Assembly (NCBI GenBank): GCA_027576995.1
Contig: JANBQC010000116.1
Location: 1 to 57,345, forward strand
Direction of reading: 5' to 3'
Source: Dimargaris cristalligena
Lineage: Eukaryota; Kickxellomycota; Dimargaritomycetes; Dimargaritales; Dimargaritaceae
DNA: 57,345 bases
The notes beneath the pieces were generated by a model. The model was not told the origin of the DNA and ran no database searches. It saw nothing but the letters and a program-made list of their open reading frames with translations. This document shows, in pieces, positions 47,222 through 56,750 of this stretch; positions within the stretch are counted from its first letter, which is position 1, and each line of letters begins with the position of its first letter. Position numbers and translations under genes: made by a program.

Positions 47222-49683
47222 TTATGCGTCGAGCATAGCACCAATGCGCTCGATTTCGTCCACGATAAAGTCGAGGTCAACTACTGTGAGGTTTGGGGGG
47301 TTGACCACAGCCCGAAAGAAATCGGGTAGCTGGATCGAATCCACCATTAGTGGAGAGTAGTCAATCTGAATTGACATGCAATCGTGCCAGGATGGACGAC
47401 AATATATACATATATATATATATATTAAAAAAGTGCATCAAGATTTATGTTAGTTTAGATTGTCGGTTGGTGAATTATAGAAACTCCAGTCAATAAGCCT
47501 ATTTAATCCGATATCTCACTCAGCGATTCAACTATTTCATAAAGGCACCGAGCAATTCAGGTAGCCAAAAAGAGAGGGGAAGGGGATGAGGGAGTAAGTA
47601 CCTCTATTGCGTCATAACTTACCATAATCTGCCCATCTTGGCGCAATTGACGGTGGATACTCCGTGTTGCCTCACCTAGCCGGCGACGGAATTCAGTCGG
47701 GTCCGTCAATTCTAACTGATCATACCGTACAGCGAGGGGAATATACCAGAAACAGACGTTCAAACTAGCCGGATCCTCGACCACCAGTCGGAATTGCGCG
47801 GATCGTTTCCGGAGCTGGCCGGTTAAATACTGGGCATTGGCAAGGGCCCGATCTAACCGGGCTTCGAACCCATCGGTTCCGTAGTACTTCCACGCTAGGA
47901 ACATCTTGAGGGCATCCGGTCGGCGACCACAGCCGAGGGAACTTTCCCCGAGGTCTACGGGATAATCATTGGCGTCCTGATCACCGTCCGGTTCATGGAA
48001 TAAATAGTGGGCCTCCGCCGTATTACTCTGAGCCAGAACCCGGGCTTCCCGAGTCAGGAGAAAAGAGCACTGGAGGGGTACCCCCAGCATTTTATGGGGA
48101 TTAATGGTGATGCTGTCGGCCTGATAGGTGCCCCGAAGTAGGGCGGGTCCCCGTTTGCGACTGAATATGAGATTGCCGCCCCAGCTGGCGTCTACGTGGA
48201 GCCAAAGATTGTAAGTCTGGGCCAGCGTGGCAATGGCCTCGATAGGGTCAAACGCCCCCAGTACAGTGGTACCGGCGGTCGCCACTACCATGAAGGGCTG
48301 CTCGCCCCGGTCCAAAGAAGCTCGTACCAGGCCATCTAGCAAATCAACTCGCATCCGGCCCTTCGTGTCGCAGGGCACGGAAATCACCTGGCGGGACCCG
48401 ATGCCCGTCGCAAACGCGGCCTTGATAAACGAATAATGACTTTGCTCCGAGACAAATAACGTAAGCCGGGGCCCACCAGCTAGGCCCTGTTCCTTGAGGC
48501 GGGGAAATTGAATATTACGGGCGGTGACGGTGGCAACTAAGTTGGACATGGCGCCACCGGGATTGGTAATGCCTCCGCATCGGTCGGCTTGGTAACCAAA
48601 AAGCTTACCCAGTTCGCGTACGGTGGTCATTTCGATTAGACTGAGAACCGGGGATACGTGGAAAACGTGGCAATTGCCGTTCAGTAGGCCCAGCAGAAGT
48701 TCGCTCAATACGCCTATTGGATTAGTGGTGGCATAAAGCTTATCCATAAACCGGGGATTCCACGAGCGTACACTAGTGGGGAGCGTGAGCACATTGGTGG
48801 GATTATAAACAGCACATGGATTTGGAATGTAAAGTTAGTCCAAATCGTCAGATGCGAAACTAGATGGATGTATATCTAATGGATAGGGAAGATTGCCCCT
48901 GAAGGGTCGAGCATTTTCAGGGCTTTTCGCGTTTATCAGCACCGCACCATAGATTACCTGTATTTGAGAATCTGGTTTACGCAATCGAATATATCTAATC
49001 CATTTTATAGAATTATCGGCAATCAAACCGTTAATTAAAATATTAGCTTACGAGTTCCGCCCAAACCAGTTCAGTCATTAGATAGTAAATGAATGGCCAA
49101 CAGAATGCCGGACCTGATTGCTGATCCCACCATACTGGATCAGGTTTGGGGCATAACTGCATGAACAAAATAGGGGGATTCCCTAAATTAATATGTTGTT
49201 GAGTTGTTAGGAGATACATTTATAGTATGTTAGTCGGATTTACCTTCACGGCGCGTTACCCCGGGCCGATTCAAAGATAGATCAAGCTGGCGGCTTAGCT
49301 CATAGTGATCGGTGATTTCAACGATGGGCCGCCCAGGTGTTTGGCTTTCGCGGACATCTAATAGGGACCATCCCAATTGAGGACTAACTGTTAGTCATGG
49401 TTGGTACTGTGCCGTATCCACAGGTCTACGGTATATTTGGCATGCATGTTTAAGTCGTTTTGTACAATGGGCTTTTAGGGTTTAAATAGTACCAGGCCTT
49501 TACCCCAGCCAGAAAATTGGACTCACGACTAAACTAACAGCCCTGGGAATAATGTAAGAAATGTAACGACGAGAGGGGTATTAAGGTAGGCCTACATTCA
49601 ACTGCAATGGGGCGAATGTGCTCGAGAAAATAGTCGAGTTCCTCGGCGTCACTCGTCGCACCAGCCAAGTTTAGTTTAGCCAT
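47222..49683 (-). CDS. Group II PLP-dependent decarboxylase (glutamate/cysteine-sulfinate decarboxylase-like)
   Basis: Five exons on the minus strand, all phases consistent: 49683-49596, 49357-49244, 48994-48958, 48772-47623 and 47365-47222, giving 510 aa. Members remove the alpha-carboxyl group of amino acids such as glutamate, cysteine sulfinate or aspartate using pyridoxal phosphate. Family marks: SVRSWNPRFMDKLYATTNP at about 80-98, PLP-stacking His in SEQSHYS (about 192), HVDASWGG with Asp about 274, and the PLP lysine in INPHKMLG (Lys 307). The last exon supplies LPDFFRAVVNPP and the closing helix. The third exon is only 37 nt and encodes DIFDCVNQILKYS. It was placed because it alone restores both the phase and the family motif. 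Exon 4 has two in-frame donors 21 nt apart (47622 GTAAGT and 47601 GTACTT). The stronger one gives QIMIDYSP, the better family match. The substrate cannot be read from sequence. Confidence 0.88.
47403..47426. repeat. (AT)n microsatellite in the last decarboxylase intron
   Basis: About eleven AT units inside intron 4 (47366-47622), near the acceptor end. Confidence 0.85.
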
Positions 49684-50321
49684 GGCGAAATGCGAATGGC
49701 GGAAGTGAGCCGTTTGTGTCGAGCCTCTACTAGTCGAATTATGCGGTTTAAGAAGAGCGAGAAAAGGCTAGAATGGGAATGCTTAGAGTCAAAGGGGGGA
49801 ATGTGGTATACTGGGGGAGTAACTAATAGACATAGGCAGGTGTAGTAAAAAGTTCGGGCGGGTGAAAAATACAGCCATAAGAAATTACACATTATCTACT
49901 GAGGCGGGTTACGTAGCTATACTGAAAATCCACCCAATACCAACCAGAGGAGTATCCACCCATTCACGAGCCAATTGTACCAAATAAGGATTACTCAGCA
50001 CTATATAACCCGCAGCCCACAGCCTACAAGTAGTACACATATCCTCAATTTGGGTGTTTCTTAAAAACAATACAGCGTTAACAGAATCATAACAGGCCCT
50101 GGATATAGTGGTTTTTACATTATAATCAATGTAGGCTGTTATAAATAATGCCTTTATTTCAAGAATGGCCAATGTCATTTCAAAATAGTGACGCTTAAGT
50201 TAAAGCCTTCCCGAAATACGGCGAGTCCTTAATATGACACAGCCCCGCAATTCTCAAATAGATAGGTCATTATTGCGCTTTGATTAGTGCTCAAGGTATC
50301 GGGGTGTATAAAGCGATTTAA
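49684..50321. other. Intergenic, decarboxylase promoter side
   Basis: About 640 nt between two minus-strand genes. It contains the decarboxylase promoter, with no clear TATA box, and the 3' flank of the secreted protein gene. A minus-strand frame at 49909-50178 has no motif. Confidence 0.5.
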
Positions 50322-51233
50322 TTACCTCATAAATTTAATATGATTCGGTGGCACCCCCCTAGTACGTACTAGCCTTTCCGGACCTCTGGAATTACGTCCC
50401 GTAATGGCTTCGAGTCGCTTGGACAGCAAATAGAAATCTTTGTCGTCCTTGGATGTTTTAGAATGCAAGTCATAGGACAAAGGGGTTTCGTCCAATTTGG
50501 CATACATGCCGTTGGGACCCATAGTAGACAGCTGCGGGTCCTCCATGACCGGGGGGACTGTAGGATATATGCTCGAGAAGGACGGATACTCGTCTGATTC
50601 AATATTACTCCCGTGGTGGTAGGGCGGATACTGGGGGTAAAGCGCCGAGTATCCCGACTCTGAACCGGTGTAGGAGACATAACTTGGGATGGAGTCACTA
50701 GGAGTGAAGGGGTACTCACCATCGACGGGAGAAGCCCCAAAATAGGGCGTTGGATACAGTGATTCACTCCTAAACTCAGGGTTCCCTTCGGAATCGCTTT
50801 GTGAGCCGCGGTGCCTTCCACTGGTCGGGGGGATGTCAAAGGACCAGTTCTGGGCAGGCCGCCTCGTATCAATCCCCGATTCCACGGGGCTGAGTTCGCC
50901 CTTAAACGGACTGGATTTTTTGGCGAGAGTTCTCGGATACTGCCGGTTAAATCTCTGGGATGGCTTGGGATAATACCCAACGGAGGGTACGCGAGACTCA
51001 TCCACGTCGGCGGGAACCTTGGGATAAAGCGGTTGGTAGGGTGTCAGTATATCGAACCTAGATTCCAGGCCAGCATATTCATGGTGTGGTAAAGTAAGTT
51101 CGTCGGCATTTCTTGGCTGAATGCCGGTTTTCATGGTACGCTCTTCATTGGCCAACTTTGGCTGGAATGAAGGGGCCCCGGAAGCCAACCCAACGAACGG
51201 GAAAATGATAATACTAGAGATAGTGAGATACAT
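50322..51233 (-). CDS. Secreted Tyr/Pro/Ser-rich orphan protein
   Basis: Single exon, 303 aa. The N-terminus is a clear signal peptide: a hydrophobic run ISSIIIFPFVGLASG with likely cleavage after about residue 19-21. The mature part has no recognised domain. It is hydrophilic and rich in Tyr, Pro and Ser, with recurring YP and YP.Y motifs (for example LYPTPYFG, LYPQYPPYHH, SIYPTVPP) and no cysteine that I can see in the mature region. That argues against a compact disulfide-bonded effector and for a disordered or cell-wall-associated protein. A basic C-terminus (LVRTRGVPPNHIKFMR) ends it. A minus-strand ATATAAA lies about 69 nt upstream. Its neighbour on one side is the secreted pepsin-fold protein 2 kb away. 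Function is unknown; secretion is well supported, a host- or wall-interaction role is speculation. Confidence 0.8.
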   Translation of the reverse strand: MYLTISSIIIFPFVGLASGAPSFQPKLANEERTMKTGIQPRNADELTLPHHEYAGLESRFDILTPYQPLYPKVPADVDESRVPSVGYYPKPSQRFNRQYPRTLAKKSSPFKGELSPVESGIDTRRPAQNWSFDIPPTSGRHRGSQSDSEGNPEFRSESLYPTPYFGASPVDGEYPFTPSDSIPSYVSYTGSESGYSALYPQYPPYHHGSNIESDEYPSFSSIYPTVPPVMEDPQLSTMGPNGMYAKLDETPLSYDLHSKTSKDDKDFYLLSKRLEAITGRNSRGPERLVRTRGVPPNHIKFMR

Positions 51234-51301
51234 AGATGTAAGGAGTAATGGCCGAAACTATAGTGAAGGTCTGATTGTACAGTGAGGGGGGGGGGTAGGT
51301 G

Positions 51302-51308
51302 TTTATAT
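51302..51308 (-). promoter_or_regulatory. TATA box of the secreted orphan gene
   Basis: Minus-strand ATATAAA about 69 nt before the start codon. Confidence 0.55.
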
Positions 51309-52607
51309 GAATACGGAAGTAAGAGATACGAGGGATAGACGAAGACAAGTGCATACTTGATAAAATAATAACTGGGTGCAGGGTTATTTACTATTGGGGG
51401 TAGAGAGCATTGGTTTTGGGAGAGGGAAGTCCAAAATTAAATAAACGTGAATACCGAATATAAACACTGAGAATATACCCGACCTTTTCTCCTGTTATAT
51501 GCCCCGTTTCCATTTTTCATCTAGCCTTCCTCCCCTTGTGGTGCACTTCCAGATGGCCCGACTGTAGCCAAGTGCGCACAGGGGGATTTAGGAGGCCGGA
51601 AATGGAATACGCCTTGGGGCATTTTGATAAACCTCCAGTCCAGAGTGGGTACTGCTTCCTGGACTATTTTGGTCACAATGTGATATAAGAAATGTCATAT
51701 ATTTGGGACCAGTCGGCTCTCCTCGTCTACACGCTGTTTGGGATGTCACAGTAAAAGGGGAACCCGCCGCCCTGGGGATCTGGCGGGCTGGAAAATGGGC
51801 CTATGGATTTCGAGCCACAAGCCTATGTAAAACCTCTTTTTCCCCCGTTAAATTACCAGCCTGAAACCTCCTACCCCAATCCCACCGTTAGCCACTGTCC
51901 ACCTGCTTGGCAAGGTTAGCAAACTATGGCATGTTTTGTCGGAGAGGCTGTACCTCTCCTTCCCTAGACACGGGGACAGTGGGGGGTTGAAGGACAGGGA
52001 AACATAAGCTGATTTGAAGAAAATGTTCATGCTAATATCAGCGAAGGTGTTTTTTGCCTACTACCACTGCTTATCAATGGACTGCAAGTATTATTATATC
52101 CAGTCTAGGCTTTCCCTTTGTACATTTGTCTTGTTAGCTTAATTTGTAAGGGCAACTTCAACCAAACAGACAGTATAGCACTACTGCCATAGCACTTGCC
52201 CTTAAACTATTTAAAATAGTAGCCAAGTATACCACTAGTAGGGGGCCACACGCCACTCGTCGTAAAGGACGTACTAAATACCTCCTATCTGCTATTCCAG
52301 TTCAAGTACGAAAATTAATGGCACCAGCTATTATATGATAGAGACCCAGTGGATTTTATTAAAATAACACCTATAATTAACGTTTAATAGACCCACAATC
52401 CTTAAACGGGCTGGTTAGTATTTTTTCACTATAAACTACCGCCTCTACCTCCAATCATTTCTGTCCCTTTTACTCCCCAAGTGCCACAGACTGATCCATT
52501 TACTGTCCCAATAAAGAGCAGTCAGATGCCGGTGTATTTATCCCGATGGTCGAGCAAGTTTTTTTTTCGCAGACAATTTTACACTCACAGGAGCAATGGG
52601 GCATAAG

Positions 52608-52620
52608 CCCCCCCCCCCCC
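52608..52620. repeat. Poly-C run
   Basis: Thirteen consecutive C residues on the plus strand. Confidence 0.9.
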
Positions 52621-53097
52621 GCACACGATTAGGTATAATACAGATGAGTACTAGGGTACCACAGTCGTACCACAAAAGGGCCTAGGTGAATGATAGAGCT
52701 AGAGCGGAACCAAAGAAGGACAAAGAGCGGTAGTGGAAAAGGGGGGAGAATGGGGGAGAATGGGCTCTGTAAAAGGGGGGAAGTTTACTCGCGGATAGTA
52801 TGGTGAGGCAGACTATAATAGACCATTAAATGGAAGACGTTGTTACGCAACGCAAAGCCGTATTCACAAACCCACCCTTAACTGCTAGAGGTTTTCCCTT
52901 TGACTATTCTCCGAAGGGTTTGAGAGAAAAGTCATTCGTGAGTGGTTCGTTACTCGCCTACTTGAGTTAATTGGGATGAAAAATTCGTCAACAGTAGCGT
53001 TGTCACTCGTATATTAATGGATCAGACAGGCTCCTCCGGTCCCCTATTTTTCCTCGACCATCGCAATGTAAATTGGGGTTTAACATGTCTATTTTCG

Positions 53098-53115
53098 ATA
53101 TATATATATATATTT
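53098..53115 (+). promoter_or_regulatory. TA tract, likely core promoter of the pepsin-fold gene
   Basis: An alternating AT tract running into TATTTATGG, about 150 nt before the start codon. It could act as a TATA element or simply be a microsatellite. Confidence 0.35.
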
Positions 53116-53266
53116 ATGGACTCTCCCAACCTGTAAATATTGTATCTCATGCTCGCCGTATTTATTGGCTAGCATTATTTTTTAACGAATTATCTATCGT
53201 TTTTCCTGACATTCCCCTTTTCTGAACCATCATTATCTCCCTCCTCCATTTTACGTAGCGTTAACC

Positions 53267-54781
53267 ATGTACACCATCTACTGGGGTTTGATTTTGAATA
53301 CCTGTTTTTTGGGCACTCACGCACTGACCTGGTCCGTCAAATGGTACACACCAGGCCCTTTCTCGTCCCTCGCTAACCTAGCCCCGTCTAACAATCCCGC
53401 CGGGCTCACGAAATCCAAGTCAACTTCTCTTCTGAGGCTTGTTACCAATCAAGAAAGACCCCGTCGCCTATCCATCGTGCCGGAAAAAACTACCCCACCC
53501 GGCAAAGCCGATGACCGCGATCACAACCGTGATGGTGACAACGGGCCGGCCATCCCCTACGTGGAAATGGTGGTTTATGAAACAGGTGGCGCTGTTAGGG
53601 TTTATCGCATGGGCCTGGACACCGAAATGTCCGGAATTTACTTATTTAGCTCCCTTCATAACCAGCGGGGTCACTTCAGTGGGCTGTTTGGTCGTGGCCA
53701 ACGGGCATCCGCCGAGCCCAACGTAACAATCAAGGGCAGGCGGGTCCATACTGTTATACGGGGCTTAAAAGTAACCATCGGCACAGAGGGCGACTCTATG
53801 ACCACCCTCAATGAAACCCCAGTCACCATGGTCACTGACGGGTCTGACCAGCAACAGCTTTTTAAAGAATTCAAGGTTGACGGTATTCTGGGGTTAGGCC
53901 TTCCTAAAATGTATACCATTGTTACTGACAAGGGCGAGAAGTCAGCTTTCACCGATACACTTCTAGGGCAACTGTGCCCCGAACCCTCGGCCACTAGTGT
54001 CGCATTTCTCTTCAATGGCTATGCCCCAGCGACCCCTCAAGACCTGCGCTTTGGCCGCGACTCCCCTCGGGATCAGGCAGTTCTCTGTCAGTCGGAAACC
54101 GAGCTGCAAAACATACTCGGTGCAAATACTCAGGTTATCGAAGCCTCCCTTGATAAACCCGGTCGCCCATCCTCGGATGTTAGCCTGGCATCGAATTGGG
54201 GGAGCGAGCCCACCACCACTCCTATCCCTTCTCAGGAATTAGGTAAAGCCCCCCTGGTTATCAATCCCCTCTACAGTGGCATCCACTTGGACCGCACGGC
54301 TTTCACCAAAGCATTTAATGAGGCTGATGTATTTTACGACCCCCAAGTGTACGAATACTGCCAAACTCAACCTTTTGAGTTTGGACTGAAGCTGACTGCT
54401 AATGAATCGGGGCATCTCCTGGAGTTGGGCTCGAAGGAGTTGGTGGGAAAAAGCGAGGATCGTAGTAGTGGTCGTGGGGTAGATACCAAGTACTGCCTCG
54501 GGGTGTACGGTGAATCCACAATGTCGGAAGTCCCTGGTTTAATCAGATACGGCTCCTCAGTGGATCAGACCCCTTTTATAGCTGGTCTGCCACTATTTCG
54601 TAAGTACGCCGTCGGCTTCATGCACGATGCCACTACGAAGACTTCCAAGATACTTATAGCACCCCATTCTAACCGGCTTTATACCCCTGGCAAACTCCAA
54701 CAAAACCTACTCGAACCGCTTACATTCGACGAATCCTTCAGCTCTGAATATTTTAACACGATCAAATTTAATGGCCAATAA
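53267..54781 (+). CDS. Secreted pepsin-fold (A1) protein, probably catalytically inactive
   Basis: Single exon, 504 aa, with a signal peptide (about 1-20, ending near THA). The pepsin-family layout is visible: a first lobe with GLDTEMSGIYLFSS at 116-129, VDGILGLGLPK at 204-214, FLFNGYAP and LRFG near 248-263, then a second lobe with PFIAGLPLFRKYAVGF at 436-451, where ILG..FLR.YY is usual. A likely conserved disulfide pairs Cys365 and Cys410. Active A1 proteases need two D-T/S-G motifs. Here the first is DTE (118-120) and the second site reads INPLYSGI (332-339), with Asn333 in the Asp position. The second catalytic Asp is therefore missing and hydrolysis is unlikely. Residues 30-95 are a low-complexity, basic/acidic spacer replacing the usual propeptide. 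Sequons at NVT, NET and NES suggest glycosylation. Role unknown; binding of peptides or inhibitors is an inference. Confidence 0.85.
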   Translation: MYTIYWGLILNTCFLGTHALTWSVKWYTPGPFSSLANLAPSNNPAGLTKSKSTSLLRLVTNQERPRRLSIVPEKTTPPGKADDRDHNRDGDNGPAIPYVEMVVYETGGAVRVYRMGLDTEMSGIYLFSSLHNQRGHFSGLFGRGQRASAEPNVTIKGRRVHTVIRGLKVTIGTEGDSMTTLNETPVTMVTDGSDQQQLFKEFKVDGILGLGLPKMYTIVTDKGEKSAFTDTLLGQLCPEPSATSVAFLFNGYAPATPQDLRFGRDSPRDQAVLCQSETELQNILGANTQVIEASLDKPGRPSSDVSLASNWGSEPTTTPIPSQELGKAPLVINPLYSGIHLDRTAFTKAFNEADVFYDPQVYEYCQTQPFEFGLKLTANESGHLLELGSKELVGKSEDRSSGRGVDTKYCLGVYGESTMSEVPGLIRYGSSVDQTPFIAGLPLFRKYAVGFMHDATTKTSKILIAPHSNRLYTPGKLQQNLLEPLTFDESFSSEYFNTIKFNGQ

Positions 54782-56030
54782 CTAATGCCAGTCAGTACAC
54801 AGTGAAGAGGTTGGGATAATTTTTCCGGGGATTCCTTGTTTCAATATCTTTTTAGACATTTTATCGTATTTTAGAGACCTTATTAATAAATATTCATATA
54901 GCTAAGTGTATCGATGAGTGGGCCGATTGGAATCGAGTAAATTCAAATTACAGCGCGCCCAATGTCTCTAAATGTCACGGATCATATGTTGGGGCTATTT
55001 TGGGCAAGACTGTTGATATATCGGCTATAATCCAGCTAAGAGTCGAGGCCATTGTATTTTCCCTTACCATTCTTGCATATGCCCGTGTTATGCTACTGTA
55101 GTGCATGCCAAACCAGACAGTAAAGTCTGGTACGGTCTATTGGCCTAAGTTGCCGTAGTACAAGCCCAACATTACAGAGAATGAGAGTGGAGAGAAGGGG
55201 CTAAATAGCTCGCCAATAAAAAACGGAAGAATTCGAGCGTAATAACTGCATGTGATGAGGGGACCATTGAGCAGTGGCCGATTAGATGCTGGTAATCAGG
55301 CTGTCGGTCCAGGAAATGGTAATTATTAATAAGCGAAAAGGTTGTTGTGTAAAAATGGGCTTGGTGCGGTCTAATTCAGCACCTAAAAGAAGGTCAAACA
55401 AGTCAAAGCCGGATAGGAGGGAAGTGTACAAGGCATTGTATTGGGGCTAAGTGTAAGTGAGTCAGTGCACTATAATTGACTCTACAAGTATATTTACTCA
55501 CCCAATACAACCCAAGAAGAGTTTATCTAGAACTCTGGCCCTCCACACATTTATGCTGTAATTTTTAATTATGCATTGAGTAGCCTGATATCGTAGGCAA
55601 TAATCCAAGGGACGATTAAGTGTCTACACCTCGGACGAGTTTACAAGAGATAACACACAAGCAGTTGATGCGAAGGGCACATTATAGATAAGAATAAGAG
55701 AGAGATATCCAATAGATAGAGTTAATTATAAAAGAGGGGGTATAGAATAAGTGGTAATTAACTAAAAAATAGCTATAGGAATTAACATGGCTTTATATAG
55801 CCGAGCAGACTAATGATAAAGGCATCAAACCAGCATAGAAGATGTTGGAAGACGCTACTAGATAGTGGTAGAATGAATAGCTAATAATAGATGGAGATAT
55901 AATGGAAGGGATATACGGAATAGATGAATAGAGTGGCGGGAATGGTTGAAGGAAGGTGATCCTTCAGCAAGGCTGAATTCCCGCGCCTCATTCATAGAGC
56001 TAGGCGATGATGGCGCCTAATCCTTCATAG
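54782..56030. other. AT-rich intergenic region
   Basis: No gene supported. An AATAAA at 54885-54890 is the likely polyadenylation signal of the pepsin-fold gene. From about 55.2 kb the DNA becomes clearly AT-rich and purine-rich on plus, a change of character that continues to the window end and suggests element-rich DNA. Confidence 0.5.
54885..54890 (+). promoter_or_regulatory. Likely polyadenylation signal of the pepsin-fold gene
   Basis: Exact AATAAA about 105 nt after the stop codon. Confidence 0.5.
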
Positions 56031-56750
56031 TTAGTCTACTTTTGTATTGACATAGCCTGGGGATCCGGGAGGGTTCGACGTGACCCCATTGGGTTGAGGG
56101 ACACCAGACCATGAGGAGGAGGATGGCAGCAACAACCGCTCAAGCGGTGAGTGAGGGTATGATGGGGGAGGTGATGGTGCCACTTCGGGGGTTCCAGTGA
56201 ATGGGCATTTGGAACAAAACATGGTATTGCTTTAACAAAAAGAAAAAAATATGATAAGGAAAATGTTATACTCAAAATTAATGTATATGGGGGCCGAAAG
56301 CCATGGCTACTTCTGTATCCTTTGCTCTTGACAGCCTTGTCAAATGAATAGATTAACAAATTAAAATGTTATACAGTTTTTAAAAAGGGATTTTATTTAC
56401 AAAATGGATGTAGCTGGAGAATTAATAATATAGACTAGTTCATGATGATTCAGTCCTCTCCTTGAACTAGGTAGTAAAATGGATGAGTTTTTATACCTGA
56501 ATTGCAAGTCTAAAATGTAATAGTTGTGACAGGTGTGTTGCCAACAATTTGAGGGGCTCCACTGGCATGCCTTTGGGAGAGTCAGCAGGAGGGGTAACCT
56601 CTGGTTTCTTTCCACTAGATGACTTGCCATACTTTGTCATGTAATGCAGAGTGTTGGACTTTGCTGGGTTCGAGGGGGTTGAGACCAAGGTGGCCTTGGG
56701 GAAGTCACCGCCGAGTTCCTGGTTGTCCATTGCGTTGTATGTCATCGGCT
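56031..56750 (-). CDS. Unrecognised multi-exon gene or element ORF, dispersed family copy B
   Basis: Two GC-richer coding-looking segments sit in AT-rich DNA on the minus strand. The first, about 56745-56499, reads MTYNAMDNQELGGDF onward and ends LAIQ at a GTATAA donor. The second, 56222-56031, reads MFCSKCPFTGTPEVAP onward, contains SSSSWSG and ends VNTKVD at a stop. Between them is AT-rich DNA with a pyrimidine tract ending TTGTTAAAG just before the second segment, so an intron is likely. The simple junction is out of phase, so a small extra exon or other splice site must exist, or the gene is broken. A degenerate relative lies at 335-702, where intronic parts also match. The products are Pro/Ser-rich with no known domain. 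It may belong to a transposon or be a duplicated gene; no transposition enzyme is in view. Confidence 0.4.

Larger units (their letters stand above)
51234..53266. other. Shared upstream region of two secreted-protein genes
   Basis: About 2 kb separating two divergently transcribed secreted-protein genes, so both promoters lie here. Seen: ATATAAA for the minus gene at 51302-51308, a poly-C run at 52608-52620 and a TA tract at 53098-53115 about 150 nt before the plus gene. No other gene is supported. Confidence 0.5.
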
